Positions 44,418-53,173 of a DNA stretch of 64,000 nt are shown in pieces. Within the stretch, counting starts at the first letter, position 1. The number at the start of each line of letters is the position of its first letter. The position numbers and the translations under genes are program-made. This stretch comes from Brooklawnia sp032229645 (GTDB lineage Bacteria; Actinomycetota; Actinomycetes; Propionibacteriales; Propionibacteriaceae), in contig CAVRLB010000001.1 in NCBI GenBank assembly GCA_963722295.1, positions 496,001 to 560,000 on the forward strand, given 5' to 3'. Below the pieces are notes generated by a model that was given only the letters and a program-made list of their open reading frames with translations, was not told the origin of the DNA and ran no database searches.

Positions 44418-44866
44418 GCGTCCCACCCCTTGGGGGCCACATAGGGCTGGTCGTAGATCGGAATGCGCATTCGGGAATGAACCACGATCAACCCGCTCAA
44501 CCAGCCGATGACGGCGGCGAACGCACCGGCGCCCACCCACAGCTGGGAGACCAGCGACGCCGGCGTCGCGCTGCTGAGGGCCCACGAAAGCAGAAACCCG
44601 AGAAGGACGACGCGCACCAGATATCCGGACATGATCAGCACCATGCCTTGGCTGTTGGCCAGCCGCATCGCGGACCGCTCGACCACCTGCCCGGTCCAGA
44701 AATACGCCAGTACGAGCACTACCCCGGCCGATGCGCTGGCCAAACCGCGGCGTTGATCGACGATGGTAGCGGTCACGACCGAAAGCCCGCCGACGAGCAG
44801 ACCGGCCAGCGCGGCTGAGGAGAGGAAGCGTCGAGCGCTGCCGACCGCCGTAGCTGCAAACGCCAC
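44414..44866 (-). CDS. atpI: ATP synthase protein I-like membrane protein
   Basis: The 150-residue protein has four hydrophobic helices (residues about 13-32, 43-60, 75-97, 107-128) in the AtpI pattern, with a short polar C-terminus ending PYVAPKGWDA. AtpI homologues help assemble the c-ring. GTG 44866 is supported by GAGGAGGAG with GGAGG seven to eight bases upstream; an ATG at 44938 would precede that ribosome-binding site. It is the first gene of the atp operon proper. Confidence 0.85.
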   Translation of the reverse strand: MAFAATAVGSARRFLSSAALAGLLVGGLSVVTATIVDQRRGLASASAGVVLVLAYFWTGQVVERSAMRLANSQGMVLIMSGYLVRVVLLGFLLSWALSSATPASLVSQLWVGAGAFAAVIGWLSGLIVVHSRMRIPIYDQPYVAPKGWDA

Positions 44867-44906
44867 AGTGTCTCCTCCTCGATGAACGTCACGGGCGATG
44901 AGTCTG

Positions 44907-44912
44907 AGTCTA
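44907..44912 (-). promoter_or_regulatory. Candidate -10 box for the atp operon
   Basis: TAGACT on the minus strand fits the actinobacterial TANNNT -10 consensus. It lies 40 bp upstream of the atpI GTG, giving a leader of about 33 nt that contains the strong GAGGAGGAG site. No good -35 is seen, so support is only moderate. Confidence 0.35.
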
Positions 44913-44953
44913 GGGCATATCCGCCGCTCGCTGCGCATCGGGCGGTCACTTCG

Positions 44954-46063
44954 TCAGACTCCGGCAGGAGCCTTCTTGCGTCGTCCGGGACTCAGCGTGA
45001 CAAGCACCGCGATGACAATTCCCACGGCGATGAGGGCCAGCGCCACGGGCAGCCGGACGAGCCCGAAGGCGATCGCTCCGTAGGCGATCACCGCGCTCCA
45101 CAGGTAGAGAACCCAAACCGCGTTGACCACGGAATGGCCTCGTTGGATCAGCCGATGATGCAGGTGTTGCTTATCGGCGACGAACCACCACTTGCCATGC
45201 CAGGTGCGGCGAATATAGGAGGTCGCCAGATCGAAGAGCGGCAACGCCATGACGGCAAAGGGCAGTGCAAGCGGTAGCCAGTTGGGCAGCATTCCGGTGC
45301 CCTCGGGGTTCAGCGACTGTGAATCGATCTGACCGGTGAATGACAGGGACGAACAGGAAAGCAACAGCCCGAGCAACATCGACCCGGCGTCACCCATGAA
45401 CATGCGTGCGCGATGGAAATTGTGCGGCAGAAAGCCCAGGCAGACTCCGGTGGTGGTGACGGTGGCGAGGCTCGCGGTGGTCGCCACGACGAAATTCTGC
45501 TCTCGGGCCAGCACATATGTATAGGTGAACATCGCGGACGCGCCGATCGCGACCACACCGGCGGCCAGCCCATCAAGCCCGTCCATCACATTGATCGCGT
45601 TGACGCAGACGAAGATGAACAGCACCGTGATGATGATCGAGGTCGCCTGGTCGAGCGCGATGATCCGATTCGGCAATGAGATCCAGTACATTCGCACCCC
45701 GAAAAGCACCGCGACGCCGGCGGCCAGCACTTGACCCGCGGCCTTGGCGATGGCCGGCAGATCGATGATGTCGTCGATCACTCCCACCAGCCAGATCACC
45801 GCTCCGGCCGCCAGGATGCCCTGCGCATCGCGGGTGACCACCTCGTGGCGTCCCAGGAACGGCATCATCGAGCCAAGCAGGAAGGCCACTGCCACGCCGC
45901 CGAGCATCGCCATGCCACCCAGATACGGCGTTGGGCGGGTATGAACGTCGCGGACGCGGATCTGCGCCTCGATACCGAATCTGATGGCGATGGCGCGGCA
46001 CAGACCCGACAGCAGATAAGTGGTTGCTGCCGCGACGAGCATCACCAACAGGTATTCACGCAT
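44954..46063 (-). CDS. rfe: Undecaprenyl-phosphate sugar-1-phosphate transferase (WecA/Rfe family)
   Basis: This integral membrane transferase starts cell-wall glycopolymer assembly by loading GlcNAc-1-phosphate onto a polyprenyl phosphate carrier. The 369-residue protein has about 11 helices. Motifs include RPTPYLGGMAM, the DDIIDLP Asp-rich site, NAINVMDGLDGLAAGV, FMGDAGSMLLG and the HLHHRLIQRGHS loop. ATG 46063 begins MREYLLV and overlaps the sua5 stop by 8 bp. The gene lies directly before atpI, as in mycobacteria. Confidence 0.94.
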   Translation of the reverse strand: MREYLLVMLVAAATTYLLSGLCRAIAIRFGIEAQIRVRDVHTRPTPYLGGMAMLGGVAVAFLLGSMMPFLGRHEVVTRDAQGILAAGAVIWLVGVIDDIIDLPAIAKAAGQVLAAGVAVLFGVRMYWISLPNRIIALDQATSIIITVLFIFVCVNAINVMDGLDGLAAGVVAIGASAMFTYTYVLAREQNFVVATTASLATVTTTGVCLGFLPHNFHRARMFMGDAGSMLLGLLLSCSSLSFTGQIDSQSLNPEGTGMLPNWLPLALPFAVMALPLFDLATSYIRRTWHGKWWFVADKQHLHHRLIQRGHSVVNAVWVLYLWSAVIAYGAIAFGLVRLPVALALIAVGIVIAVLVTLSPGRRKKAPAGV

Positions 46064-46817
46064 CCGGTGTCTGCCCGGCCTCGGGCGCAGCCGCGTCATC
46101 GGGATCGGCATCCGGCGTCGGCTCGGGGGCTGCCGGGGCGATATCGGTGAGCTCGGGCATCACCTGCGCCAGATCTGCAAAGCTCAACACACCGGCGCGA
46201 ACGATACGGCCGCTCGAAGCCCCAGCCAGATCGATGATGGTCGACGCCGTCGGTCCCGAAGTGGCACCGGCGTCCAGGTAGACGGCGACCGAATCGCCGA
46301 GTTGTTCGATGGCCTCGTCGATGGTCGTGGCCGGCGGCCGTCCGGAGGCGTTGGCGCTGCTGACGGCGAGCGGGCCGGTCTGGCGCAACAGCTCGCGTGC
46401 GTCGTCCTGATCGGGCACCCGCACGGCAATCGTGCCCTCGGTCTTGCCGAGGTCCATCTTGAGGGTTGGTTGTGCCTTCATGATCAGCGTGAGTGCCCCT
46501 GGCCAGAAGCGGTTGATCACAGAGTCGACCTCGACCGGCACCTCGACGACCAGCGCTCGCAGCATCGCCGGTTCGGCGATCAGCACCGGCGGCGGCATAT
46601 CGCGGCCACGCTGCTTGGCGTCCAAGAGCCCCTGCACGGCCGCCGGCTGCAATGCATCGGCGGCGATACCGTAGACCGTGTCGGTCGGAAGAACCACCAA
46701 CTCGCCGTTCGCGATGGCATCCTGAGCCGCAGCCAGACCTGCATCGTGCTCGGCAGAAAGATCGAAGCGCCGCCAGCGCGGCTGCTGGGATCCAGGGTTC
46801 GACAACTCACTCACCAT
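46056..46817 (-). CDS. tsaC: L-threonylcarbamoyladenylate synthase (Sua5/YciO/TsaC family)
   Basis: The enzyme makes threonylcarbamoyl-AMP for t6A37 modification of ANN-decoding tRNAs. The 253-residue protein has the YrdC core with VVLPTDTVYGIAADA, KQRGRDMPPPVLIAE, RFWPGALTLIM, RVPDQDDARELL and SSANASGRPPATT. Instead of the Sua5 C-terminal domain it has a short acidic Pro/Asp-rich tail. The start ATG 46817 overlaps the prmC end by 11 bp. Confidence 0.95.
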   Translation of the reverse strand: MVSELSNPGSQQPRWRRFDLSAEHDAGLAAAQDAIANGELVVLPTDTVYGIAADALQPAAVQGLLDAKQRGRDMPPPVLIAEPAMLRALVVEVPVEVDSVINRFWPGALTLIMKAQPTLKMDLGKTEGTIAVRVPDQDDARELLRQTGPLAVSSANASGRPPATTIDEAIEQLGDSVAVYLDAGATSGPTASTIIDLAGASSGRIVRAGVLSFADLAQVMPELTDIAPAAPEPTPDADPDDAAAPEAGQTPDA

Positions 46818-47685
46818 CCCATCCTGACACGCGTCTGCCCGTGACGAAACGTGGACGCCCCGCTAGGTCGCGATGACAGATCCGCTGGGCGAATCCGGCT
46901 CGCCGCAACTCCTCCAGCGCCGCGGGGCCCTGATCGTCGCCGTGTTCGATGACCACCAGGCCGTCGGTCTGCAAGAGCCGGTGCGCGACATCGACCACCA
47001 CCCGGATGGCGGCCAGGCCATCGTCGGCTGAGAAGAGCGCGAGGGCCGGGTCATGACTGCGTACCTCGATCGGCAGACCATCGCGCTGTGACCAGGGAAT
47101 ATATGGCGGGTTGGCGACCACGACCGCGGCCTGGCCGCAGACACCGGGCAGCGCGTCGGCCATGTCCGCTTCGATCACCTCGGCCGGCGTGCCCTCCAGA
47201 TTGCGTCTGAGCCATCCGGCGGCCACCGGATCCTTCTCGACGGCTACCACTCGCACACCGGGAACCTCGTCGCACAGCGCGGCGCTGATCGCGCCGGATC
47301 CGGCGCACAGCTCGACCATCAGCGGTTCGGACCCGAAGCAGCCAGCGGCCTTGAGCCTGAGTGCCTCGTCGATCGCCGCGCCCGCGACCAGTTCGGTCTC
47401 CGGGCGCGGGATGAAGACTCCGGACCCGACCTCCAGCCGTACGTTACGGAACCAGGCCTCGCCGGTGAGATGCTGAACCGGCACGCCGGCGGCCCGTTGG
47501 GCGATCATCTGGTCGAATCGGGCACACGCCCGGGCGTCGATCTCGGAGGCGGTGAGCAACTCGGTGACCGATAGCCCGGTGGCGCTCATCAGCAGCACCC
47601 GGGCATCGGCCTTCGGGGAGTCGAGGCCGGCCTCGGCCAAAGCGGCCGATGCCTGAGCTAGCAGGATCACCGGGCGCGGGTTCAC
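46807..47685 (-). CDS. prmC: Release factor glutamine methyltransferase
   Basis: PrmC methylates the glutamine of the GGQ motif of release factors, including RF1 encoded just upstream. The 292-residue protein has an N-terminal helical domain, the SAM-binding MVELCAGSGAISAAL and the catalytic VVANPPYIPWSQ (NPPY). The start is GTG 47685 in a GTGA overlap with the prfA stop, so enzyme and substrate are translationally coupled. Confidence 0.96.
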   Translation of the reverse strand: MNPRPVILLAQASAALAEAGLDSPKADARVLLMSATGLSVTELLTASEIDARACARFDQMIAQRAAGVPVQHLTGEAWFRNVRLEVGSGVFIPRPETELVAGAAIDEALRLKAAGCFGSEPLMVELCAGSGAISAALCDEVPGVRVVAVEKDPVAAGWLRRNLEGTPAEVIEADMADALPGVCGQAAVVVANPPYIPWSQRDGLPIEVRSHDPALALFSADDGLAAIRVVVDVAHRLLQTDGLVVIEHGDDQGPAALEELRRAGFAQRICHRDLAGRPRFVTGRRVSGWDGE

Positions 47686-48767
47686 TGCTGGGCCTGCTCC
47701 CCCACATGTGAGAGTCGCTCTTCGAGGTCGGCAGCCTGCAGAGCAGCGATTAGGGCCTCGAGATCGCCGCCCAGCACAGCGTCCAGGTTGTGTGCCTTGA
47801 AGCCGATCCGGTGATCGGTGATGCGGTTCTCCGGGAAGTTGTAGGTGCGAATGCGCTCCGAACGGTCGACGGTGCGCACCTGGGATTTGCGTGCCGCCGC
47901 GGCCTGCTGTGCCTGCTCTTCCTCGGCCTTGGAGACCAGTCGCGCGCGCAGGATACGCATCGCCTGCTCCTTGTTCTGCAGCTGGCTGCGCTCGTCCTGG
48001 CAGGTCACCACGATGCCGGACGGCAGGTGGGTGATGCGAACGGCAGAGTCGGTGGTGTTGACACCCTGACCTCCCTTGCCGCTGGAGCGGTAGACATCGA
48101 CACGCAGATCGTCCTCGTTGATCGCGATCTCGTCGTCCTCGACGTCGGGCATCACCAATACGCCCGCCGCCGACGTGTGGACGCGGCCCTGCGATTCGGT
48201 GACCGGAACCCGCTGCACGCGGTGCACACCGCCCTCGAACTTAAGCACGCCATAGGGTGCCTGGCCCGGCTCGGGCGACTTGGACGTCTTGATCGCTGCC
48301 GTGACGGACTTGAATCCGCCCAGGTCGGTGGATTCGGAGTCGAGCACCTGAAGCTTGAAGCCGCGTTGCTCGCAATAGCGCACGTACATATTGAGCAGGT
48401 CCGCAGCGAACAGCGCAGATTCCTCGCCGCCCTCCCCCGACTTGATCTCCATGATCGCGTCGCAGTCATCGTTGGGATCGCGCGGTGCCAGCAGCGCAGT
48501 CAACTTCTCGGTGACTACATCCAGGCGCTTTGCGATCTCGGCCTGCTCGTCGGCGAAGCTCGGGTCCTCGGCGGCCAACTCGCCCGCTGCAATCTCGTCG
48601 GCACTGAGTGCGTCATGCTCATCCAGCGCCTTGACGATCTGCGCGAGCTCGGCATACCGGCGCCCGACCACTCGTGAGCGTTTGACGTCGGACAGCACAG
48701 CCGGATCGCTCATCTGCGCTTCGAGTTCGGCGTATTCGGCCCTCATCGAATCGGCGGCTTCGAACAT
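47682..48767 (-). CDS. prfA: Peptide chain release factor 1
   Basis: RF1 recognises UAA and UAG and triggers peptide release. The 361-residue protein has the codon-recognition motif in HRVQRVPVTESQGR (PxT, the RF1 type) and the catalytic SSGKGGQGVNTTDSAVR with GGQ. ATG 48767 has AGGAGG four bases upstream; a longer reading to 48956 would cross rpmE and is rejected. It sits between rpmE and prmC, a standard actinobacterial order. Confidence 0.97.
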   Translation of the reverse strand: MFEAADSMRAEYAELEAQMSDPAVLSDVKRSRVVGRRYAELAQIVKALDEHDALSADEIAAGELAAEDPSFADEQAEIAKRLDVVTEKLTALLAPRDPNDDCDAIMEIKSGEGGEESALFAADLLNMYVRYCEQRGFKLQVLDSESTDLGGFKSVTAAIKTSKSPEPGQAPYGVLKFEGGVHRVQRVPVTESQGRVHTSAAGVLVMPDVEDDEIAINEDDLRVDVYRSSGKGGQGVNTTDSAVRITHLPSGIVVTCQDERSQLQNKEQAMRILRARLVSKAEEEQAQQAAAARKSQVRTVDRSERIRTYNFPENRITDHRIGFKAHNLDAVLGGDLEALIAALQAADLEERLSHVGEQAQQ

Positions 48768-48856
48768 CAGTCCTCCTGGGAGATCGGCACAGTGCCGGGC
48801 AATGAAAGAGGCGCCGGCGACGGGTTCCTCCGCCGCCAGCGCCCGCTGGAAGACTG

Positions 48857-49066
48857 TTACTTCTTCTTGCCGTAGCGGCGCTCGAAGCGAGCGACGCGGC
48901 CACCGGTGTCGAGAATCTTCTGCTTGCCGGTGTAGAAGGGGTGGCATTCCGAGCACACATCGACGCTCATCACGTCAGATTTGATGGTGCTTCGAGTCTC
49001 GAACTGGTTCCCGCAGGTACACACGACCTTGACGTCGTGGTACTCGGGATGAGTCGACTGCTTCAT
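48857..49066 (-). CDS. rpmE: 50S ribosomal protein L31
   Basis: The 69-residue ribosomal protein starts MKQSTHPEYHDVKVVCTCGN. It keeps the zinc-binding cysteines (CTCG and CSECHP), so it is the zinc-containing C+ type. A zinc-free paralogue may exist elsewhere. AAGGAG lies a few bases upstream of ATG 49066. It is placed between rho and prfA, as in other Actinobacteria. Confidence 0.97.
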   Translation of the reverse strand: MKQSTHPEYHDVKVVCTCGNQFETRSTIKSDVMSVDVCSECHPFYTGKQKILDTGGRVARFERRYGKKK

Positions 49067-49168
49067 GGTTTCTCCTTGGTTATCGTGCCGGGTCGCCAAG
49101 TAGTCGAAGGCGTGAACCGGCGCCGTCGCGCGATCTTACCGCGCGTTACGGCATTGCCCAAATCCCGG

Positions 49169-51091
49169 TCAGGACGCGCCCGGTGTGGTCTTGGCGATCG
49201 AGACGATGAACTCCGGGTTGCTGGCCGTCTTACGCATCCGGCTTAGCAAGGTCTCCAGGGCCTGCTGATCGTCCAAGCCGGCAAGCACGCGGCGCAGCTT
49301 CCAGATGATGTCGAGTTCGGCTCGTCCCATCAGCAGTTCCTCACGACGGGTGCTGGAGGCATCCACGTCGATGGCCGGGAAGATCCGCTTGTCGGCAAGC
49401 TGACGCGAGAGCTTCAGCTCCATATTGCCGGTGCCCTTGAACTCCTCGAAGATGACCTCGTCCATCTTGGAGCCGGTCTCCACCAGCGCGGTCGCAAGGA
49501 TGGTCAGCGAGCCGCCGTTCTCGATATTGCGGGCCGCTCCGAAGAACTTCTTCGGCGGGTAGAGCGCAGCCGAGTCGACACCGCCCGACAGGATACGACC
49601 CGACGGCGGTGCAGCCAGGTTGTATGCCCTGGCGAGCCGCGTGATGCCGTCGAGCAGCACCACGACATCGCGGCCCAGCTCGACCAGTCGCTTGGCTCGC
49701 TCGATGGCAAGCTCGGCGATCGACGTGTGGTCCTCGGCCGGACGGTCGAAGGTCGACGCGATGACCTCACCGGTGGTGGTGCGCTGGAAGTCGGTGACTT
49801 CCTCGGGTCGCTCGTCGACCAGCACGACCATGAGGTGTACCTCGGGATTGTTGCTGGTGATCGAGTTGGCGATCGACTGCATCACCATCGTCTTGCCCGC
49901 CTTCGGCGGGGAGACGATCAGTCCGCGTTGCCCCTTGCCGATCGGGCTGATCAGGTCGACGATGCGCCCGGTCATGTTCTGCTGAACGGTTTCCATCCGC
50001 AGCCGCTGTTGCGGGTAGAGCGGCGTCAGCTTCGCGAAGTCGGGACGATCCCTCATTCTCTCCGGCGGCTGCCCGTTGACGGTGTCCAGACGCACCAGCG
50101 GGTTGTACTTCTCTCGACGCTCCCCGTCCCGCGACTGACGAATGGCTCCGGTGACGATGTCGCCCTTGCGCAGTCCGTTCTTGCGGACCATCGACAACGA
50201 AACGTAGGCATCGTTGGGGCCGGCCAGATAGCCGGAGGTGCGCACGAATGCGTAGTTGTCCAAGACATCGAGGATGCCGCTGACCTCGAGAAGGACGTCG
50301 TCGTCATGGACCGTGTCGTCCACGCGCTCGGCCTCATTGCCCGTAGGCCGGTTGCGCCGGTTACCGCGATCGCGCTGGCGGCGGTTGCGGGTACGCCGGG
50401 ATCCACCGCCCTGCTCATCGTCGCCGTTGCGCGACGACGAGGGCTCAGGAGCCTGTGCGCTCGACTGCTTCGCGGCGGGCTGGACGGCTTGCTCGCGCTT
50501 GTCGTTGCTGCCGCCGCGGCCGCTGTCCCGGTCGCGCAGGCGCTCACGCACCTTCGGATCTTGACCCAACGCGGCAAGGCGGGCTCCCACGCTGTCGTCG
50601 GGACTCGGCTCGTAAGGGGCGTCAGCCACGGTGTGCTCCGCCTTTTCGATGACAGCATGCTCATTGCGCTCAGGACGAGCGATAGCCGGGCGCTCGGCAG
50701 CCCCGCTCAGCTCCGGTTGTGCCTGCTGGGCCGCCGCTCGCTCGGCGTTCTCGGCGCTGCGCTGGCGACGACTGCGGGCGCGCACTTGGGGCGACTCGGA
50801 CGTGCCTGCCGAATCCGTGTGCTCGGCAGCGTTGGGCTGTTCGTCTGCAACCGCCGCGTTCCTCTGCTCGGCGGAGCGCCTGGGCGCTTTCGCTTCGGCG
50901 GATCTCGACGTCGCCGTGCCAGTGCGGGCGGCCTGGCCACCGGTGCCCTGGTTCGCGTGGATCGCGGCAATCAGCTCGGCCTTGCGCATGGCACTGGTCC
51001 CCTTGATGCCCAGGCCGGCAGCAACCTTCTTCAGCTCCGGCAGGAGCATCGCCGATAGTCCTGCCTGGGGGCCTGATGAGGTTTCGCTCAC
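49169..51091 (-). CDS. rho: Transcription termination factor Rho
   Basis: Rho is a hexameric RNA-dependent ATPase that ends transcription. The 640-residue protein has an N-terminal Rho_N domain (LSAMLLPELKKVAAGLGIKG) and a long disordered, Arg/Asn/Gly-rich insertion (about residues 50-255) typical of Actinobacteria. The RNA-binding OSB fold and the ATPase domain with SPPKAGKTMVMQSI (Walker A) and RLVELGRDVVVLLDGITRLA (Walker B) follow. The start is GTG 51091 with AAGGA upstream. A 5-bp hairpin CCGCC/GGCGG (51103-51116) directly abuts that site. The 51092-51322 region is its leader and shows no other feature. Confidence 0.97.
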   Translation of the reverse strand: MSETSSGPQAGLSAMLLPELKKVAAGLGIKGTSAMRKAELIAAIHANQGTGGQAARTGTATSRSAEAKAPRRSAEQRNAAVADEQPNAAEHTDSAGTSESPQVRARSRRQRSAENAERAAAQQAQPELSGAAERPAIARPERNEHAVIEKAEHTVADAPYEPSPDDSVGARLAALGQDPKVRERLRDRDSGRGGSNDKREQAVQPAAKQSSAQAPEPSSSRNGDDEQGGGSRRTRNRRQRDRGNRRNRPTGNEAERVDDTVHDDDVLLEVSGILDVLDNYAFVRTSGYLAGPNDAYVSLSMVRKNGLRKGDIVTGAIRQSRDGERREKYNPLVRLDTVNGQPPERMRDRPDFAKLTPLYPQQRLRMETVQQNMTGRIVDLISPIGKGQRGLIVSPPKAGKTMVMQSIANSITSNNPEVHLMVVLVDERPEEVTDFQRTTTGEVIASTFDRPAEDHTSIAELAIERAKRLVELGRDVVVLLDGITRLARAYNLAAPPSGRILSGGVDSAALYPPKKFFGAARNIENGGSLTILATALVETGSKMDEVIFEEFKGTGNMELKLSRQLADKRIFPAIDVDASSTRREELLMGRAELDIIWKLRRVLAGLDDQQALETLLSRMRKTASNPEFIVSIAKTTPGAS

Positions 51092-51322
51092 AAAATTCCT
51101 TCCCGCCACAAGGCGGCTTACGTGAGAAGTGGGTGATGCTCATCCAATTGGCGCAATCTGCACTCAGTACCTCTGCAGGCCACAGGGTGAACTGGCAGGT
51201 CTATGAGTGGGTTGCCCTTCAAGGACGCATGTGCCTGAGCAATCAGGCCCATGACGGCTGGTAAGCATGCCGTTGCGAAACCACTGTAGCAAACAATTCA
51301 CCAGGAACGCGACAGGCATCGG

Positions 51323-51559
51323 TCAGCAGGGGTAGTTGAGGGTCAGCTTGCGCGACCGTCCCTGGGTCTTGATACCGAACCGCGACAGCACCAGCCGTTG
51401 CCCATAGATCCGCTGGTGTGCGTCCTCGGCGATGAAAATGTCATTGGGCCCTTCACCGACCAGGGCACGGATCAGCATCCAGTGCGCGGGCTGCAGGTCC
51501 TGGCCTTCATCCACCAAGACATGGTCGGCGACTCGACCCAGCTCGTTGGTCGCGATCGC
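51323..51559 (-). pseudogene. Truncated UvrD/Rep-type helicase fragment
   Basis: About 78 codons look like a piece of a superfamily I helicase: DHVLVDEGQDLQPAHWMLIR (Walker B DEGQD) followed by NDIFIAEDAHQRIYGQRLVL and KLTLNY. Translation stops two codons after LNY, where intact homologues usually continue into an Arg-containing motif. The N-terminal Walker A part is absent, and the upstream sequence belongs to a vapC remnant in another frame. It is best read as a deletion scar. Confidence 0.7.
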
Positions 51560-51636
51560 GCTATCAGCCGATCGTTTAGGCTGAGCAGAGCACCGAGAGC
51601 AGACGTATCGACATAGACGATCGGGTGCGAAGTCAC
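51472..51636 (-). pseudogene. VapC (PIN-domain) toxin N-terminal remnant
   Basis: From a GTG at 51636, overlapped with the antitoxin stop (GTGA), the frame reads VTSHPIVYVDTSALGALLS, the start of a PIN-domain toxin with its first catalytic Asp. Similarity ends after about 26 codons and the frame stops at 51472, inside the helicase fragment read in another frame. The toxin is therefore not functional as written; the remaining PIN acids are missing. Confidence 0.7.
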
Positions 51637-51914
51637 AGTCTGTCCCCACGAAGTTCGTCGAGCGTCTCGGAGACTGTCTTGTCAGCATGCTTTCGCTCGA
51701 TCGGCAACGCGACCCACCCGCCGTGGCGTCGTGCGGGCCGGGTGATATCCAAACTGGGCTCGAGCGCACCCAGGGGAACGAGCTTCCCGACGGGAATCCC
51801 GCTATTGGTCACGACAAAGGAGCGGCCCTCGCTCACCTCACGGAGCACACGACCGGACTCGTTGCGCAATTCACGCTGAGACAGCGTCTCCACCTCGGGT
51901 TCGATGGCACTCAT
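51633..51914 (-). CDS. Phd/YefM-type antitoxin
   Basis: The 93-residue protein begins MSAIEPEVETLSQRELRNES and continues GRVLREVSEGRSFVVTNSG, IPVGKLVPLGA, the Phd/YefM DNA-binding fold. The C-terminal half would wrap the toxin, but the cognate toxin survives only as a stub. ATG 51914 has no Shine-Dalgarno; TACACT lies 6 nt upstream, consistent with a leaderless mRNA. It lies inside the autoregulatory-type palindrome at 51909-51923. Confidence 0.85.
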   Translation of the reverse strand: MSAIEPEVETLSQRELRNESGRVLREVSEGRSFVVTNSGIPVGKLVPLGALEPSLDITRPARRHGGWVALPIERKHADKTVSETLDELRGDRL

Positions 51915-51923
51915 TTAATGAGT
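51909..51923. promoter_or_regulatory. Palindrome over the antitoxin start (ACTCATT-T-AATGAGT)
   Basis: A perfect 7-bp dyad with a single central base spans the antitoxin start codon and touches its likely -10 box TACACT. Toxin-antitoxin operons of this family autorepress through such dyads. It may now be bound by the orphan antitoxin alone. The regulatory role is inferred from position. Confidence 0.55.
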
Positions 51924-51988
51924 GTAGCGCCCGTGCGACGCCACCATCTGCGGGCGGCTGATGTGGGCCCAATCATCAGGTCTGTTCA

Positions 51989-52039
51989 AAGGGCCCTCCA
52001 GGGAGCGACACGCAGCGGTGATTGTCCGGAGGCTTCTGA
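51989..52039 (+). repeat. Dispersed hairpin repeat, copy 3
   Basis: This 51-bp stretch aligns with the minus-strand reading of copy 1. The loop GACACGCAGCGGT (52007-52019) is identical, while flanking stem bases differ at roughly a dozen positions. CCTCC and GGAGG can still pair across the loop. It lies between the antitoxin start and the convergent ABC ATPase stop, beside the helicase/toxin scar. Confidence 0.65.
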
Positions 52040-52057
52040 GTGACTCACCATCCAGGT

Positions 52058-53161
52058 TCAGGCAGGCAGCAGCCAGGTGCGTTTGTGCTCGAATCCGACC
52101 TCAACGAAGTCGCCGGGATCAAGCATGTCCACCTCGTCGGGATCGGCTTCCACGGCAGTGACGTTGCCTTGGGCGGTCTCGACGATGTACTCAACCGACT
52201 CCCCGAAGAATACTGCGCTGAGCACTCGCCCGACCCTGCCACCGATCGACTGCCCGGTGGCCCTGGCCAACCGGATCGACTCCGGCCTGACCAACAATAC
52301 CGACTGGCCCGACAGCGTATCCGGTGCTGCCGGTGTACTGAACTCCTCGCCCAGCACAGCCACCTTTGCCCGTCCCTCACCCTCGGACGACGCCGCGTCG
52401 ACCTTGAGAAAGTTGGCCCGTCCGATGAAGTCCGCCACGAAAACGGTGGCCGGATGCCGATAGATCTCTACCGGCGAATCCACCTGCTCGATCTTGCCCT
52501 CGTTCATCACCACGATGCGATCGGACATGCTCATGGCCTCGTCCTGGTCGTGGGTCACATAGACGCCGGTGATGCCGAGCCGCTGCTGCAGCCTGCGGAT
52601 CTCGGATCGCATGGCCACGCGCAATTTAGCGTCCAGGTTCGATAGTGGTTCATCGAAGAGCAGCACCTTCGGGCGCATCACCATCGCCCGGGCCAGCGCT
52701 ACCCGCTGCTGCTGCCCACCCGACATCTGGGCCGGGGCGCGGTCCTTCATCTTAGTGAGACCCATGGACGTGAGCGCCTGTTCGACCTCGTCCTTGAGCT
52801 GCAGCTGTGGCAGCTTCTTGAGCTTCAGCCCGTAGGCGACGTTCTCCCACACTGTCATGTGTGGAAACAGCGCGTACGACTGAAAAACCATGGCCATCGG
52901 ACGCTTGTCCGGGCTGATAGTCACCATCGACTGCCCGTCCAACAGCACATCTCCGGCGCTCGGCGTCTCGAATCCGGCGATGATGCGCAGGGTCGTCGTC
53001 TTGCCGCAGCCCGAGGGCCCCAGCAGCGTGACGAATTCTCCGGGGTTGATAGTGAGATCGATACGGTCGAGAGCGTGAACCTCCGACTTCTTCGAGTGGA
53101 AGACCTTCTCCAGTCCGGTCAGTTCGAGCTTGCCGGAAGCCATATCAGTAGCGGTTGTCAT
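52058..53161 (-). CDS. ABC transporter ATPase, PotA/FbpC type
   Basis: The 367-residue ATPase has Walker A LLGPSGCGKTTTLR, Q-loop VFQSYALFPH, signature MSGGQQQRVALARA, Walker B VLLFDEPLSNLD and switch His THDQDEAM. A C-terminal TOBE domain follows (residues about 285-365). It energises the permease encoded just upstream. AAGGAG lies seven bases before ATG 53161. This ATPase type serves ferric iron, polyamine, sugar-phosphate or aminoethylphosphonate importers, and the sequence does not settle which. Confidence 0.94.
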   Translation of the reverse strand: MTTATDMASGKLELTGLEKVFHSKKSEVHALDRIDLTINPGEFVTLLGPSGCGKTTTLRIIAGFETPSAGDVLLDGQSMVTISPDKRPMAMVFQSYALFPHMTVWENVAYGLKLKKLPQLQLKDEVEQALTSMGLTKMKDRAPAQMSGGQQQRVALARAMVMRPKVLLFDEPLSNLDAKLRVAMRSEIRRLQQRLGITGVYVTHDQDEAMSMSDRIVVMNEGKIEQVDSPVEIYRHPATVFVADFIGRANFLKVDAASSEGEGRAKVAVLGEEFSTPAAPDTLSGQSVLLVRPESIRLARATGQSIGGRVGRVLSAVFFGESVEYIVETAQGNVTAVEADPDEVDMLDPGDFVEVGFEHKRTWLLPA

Positions 53162-53173
53162 CGTGAAACTCCT

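Noticed and set aside
49727..51058. A 443-codon open frame antisense to rho
   Set aside because: It lies opposite the repetitive Arg/Gly-rich part of rho, which produces long stop-free antisense frames.
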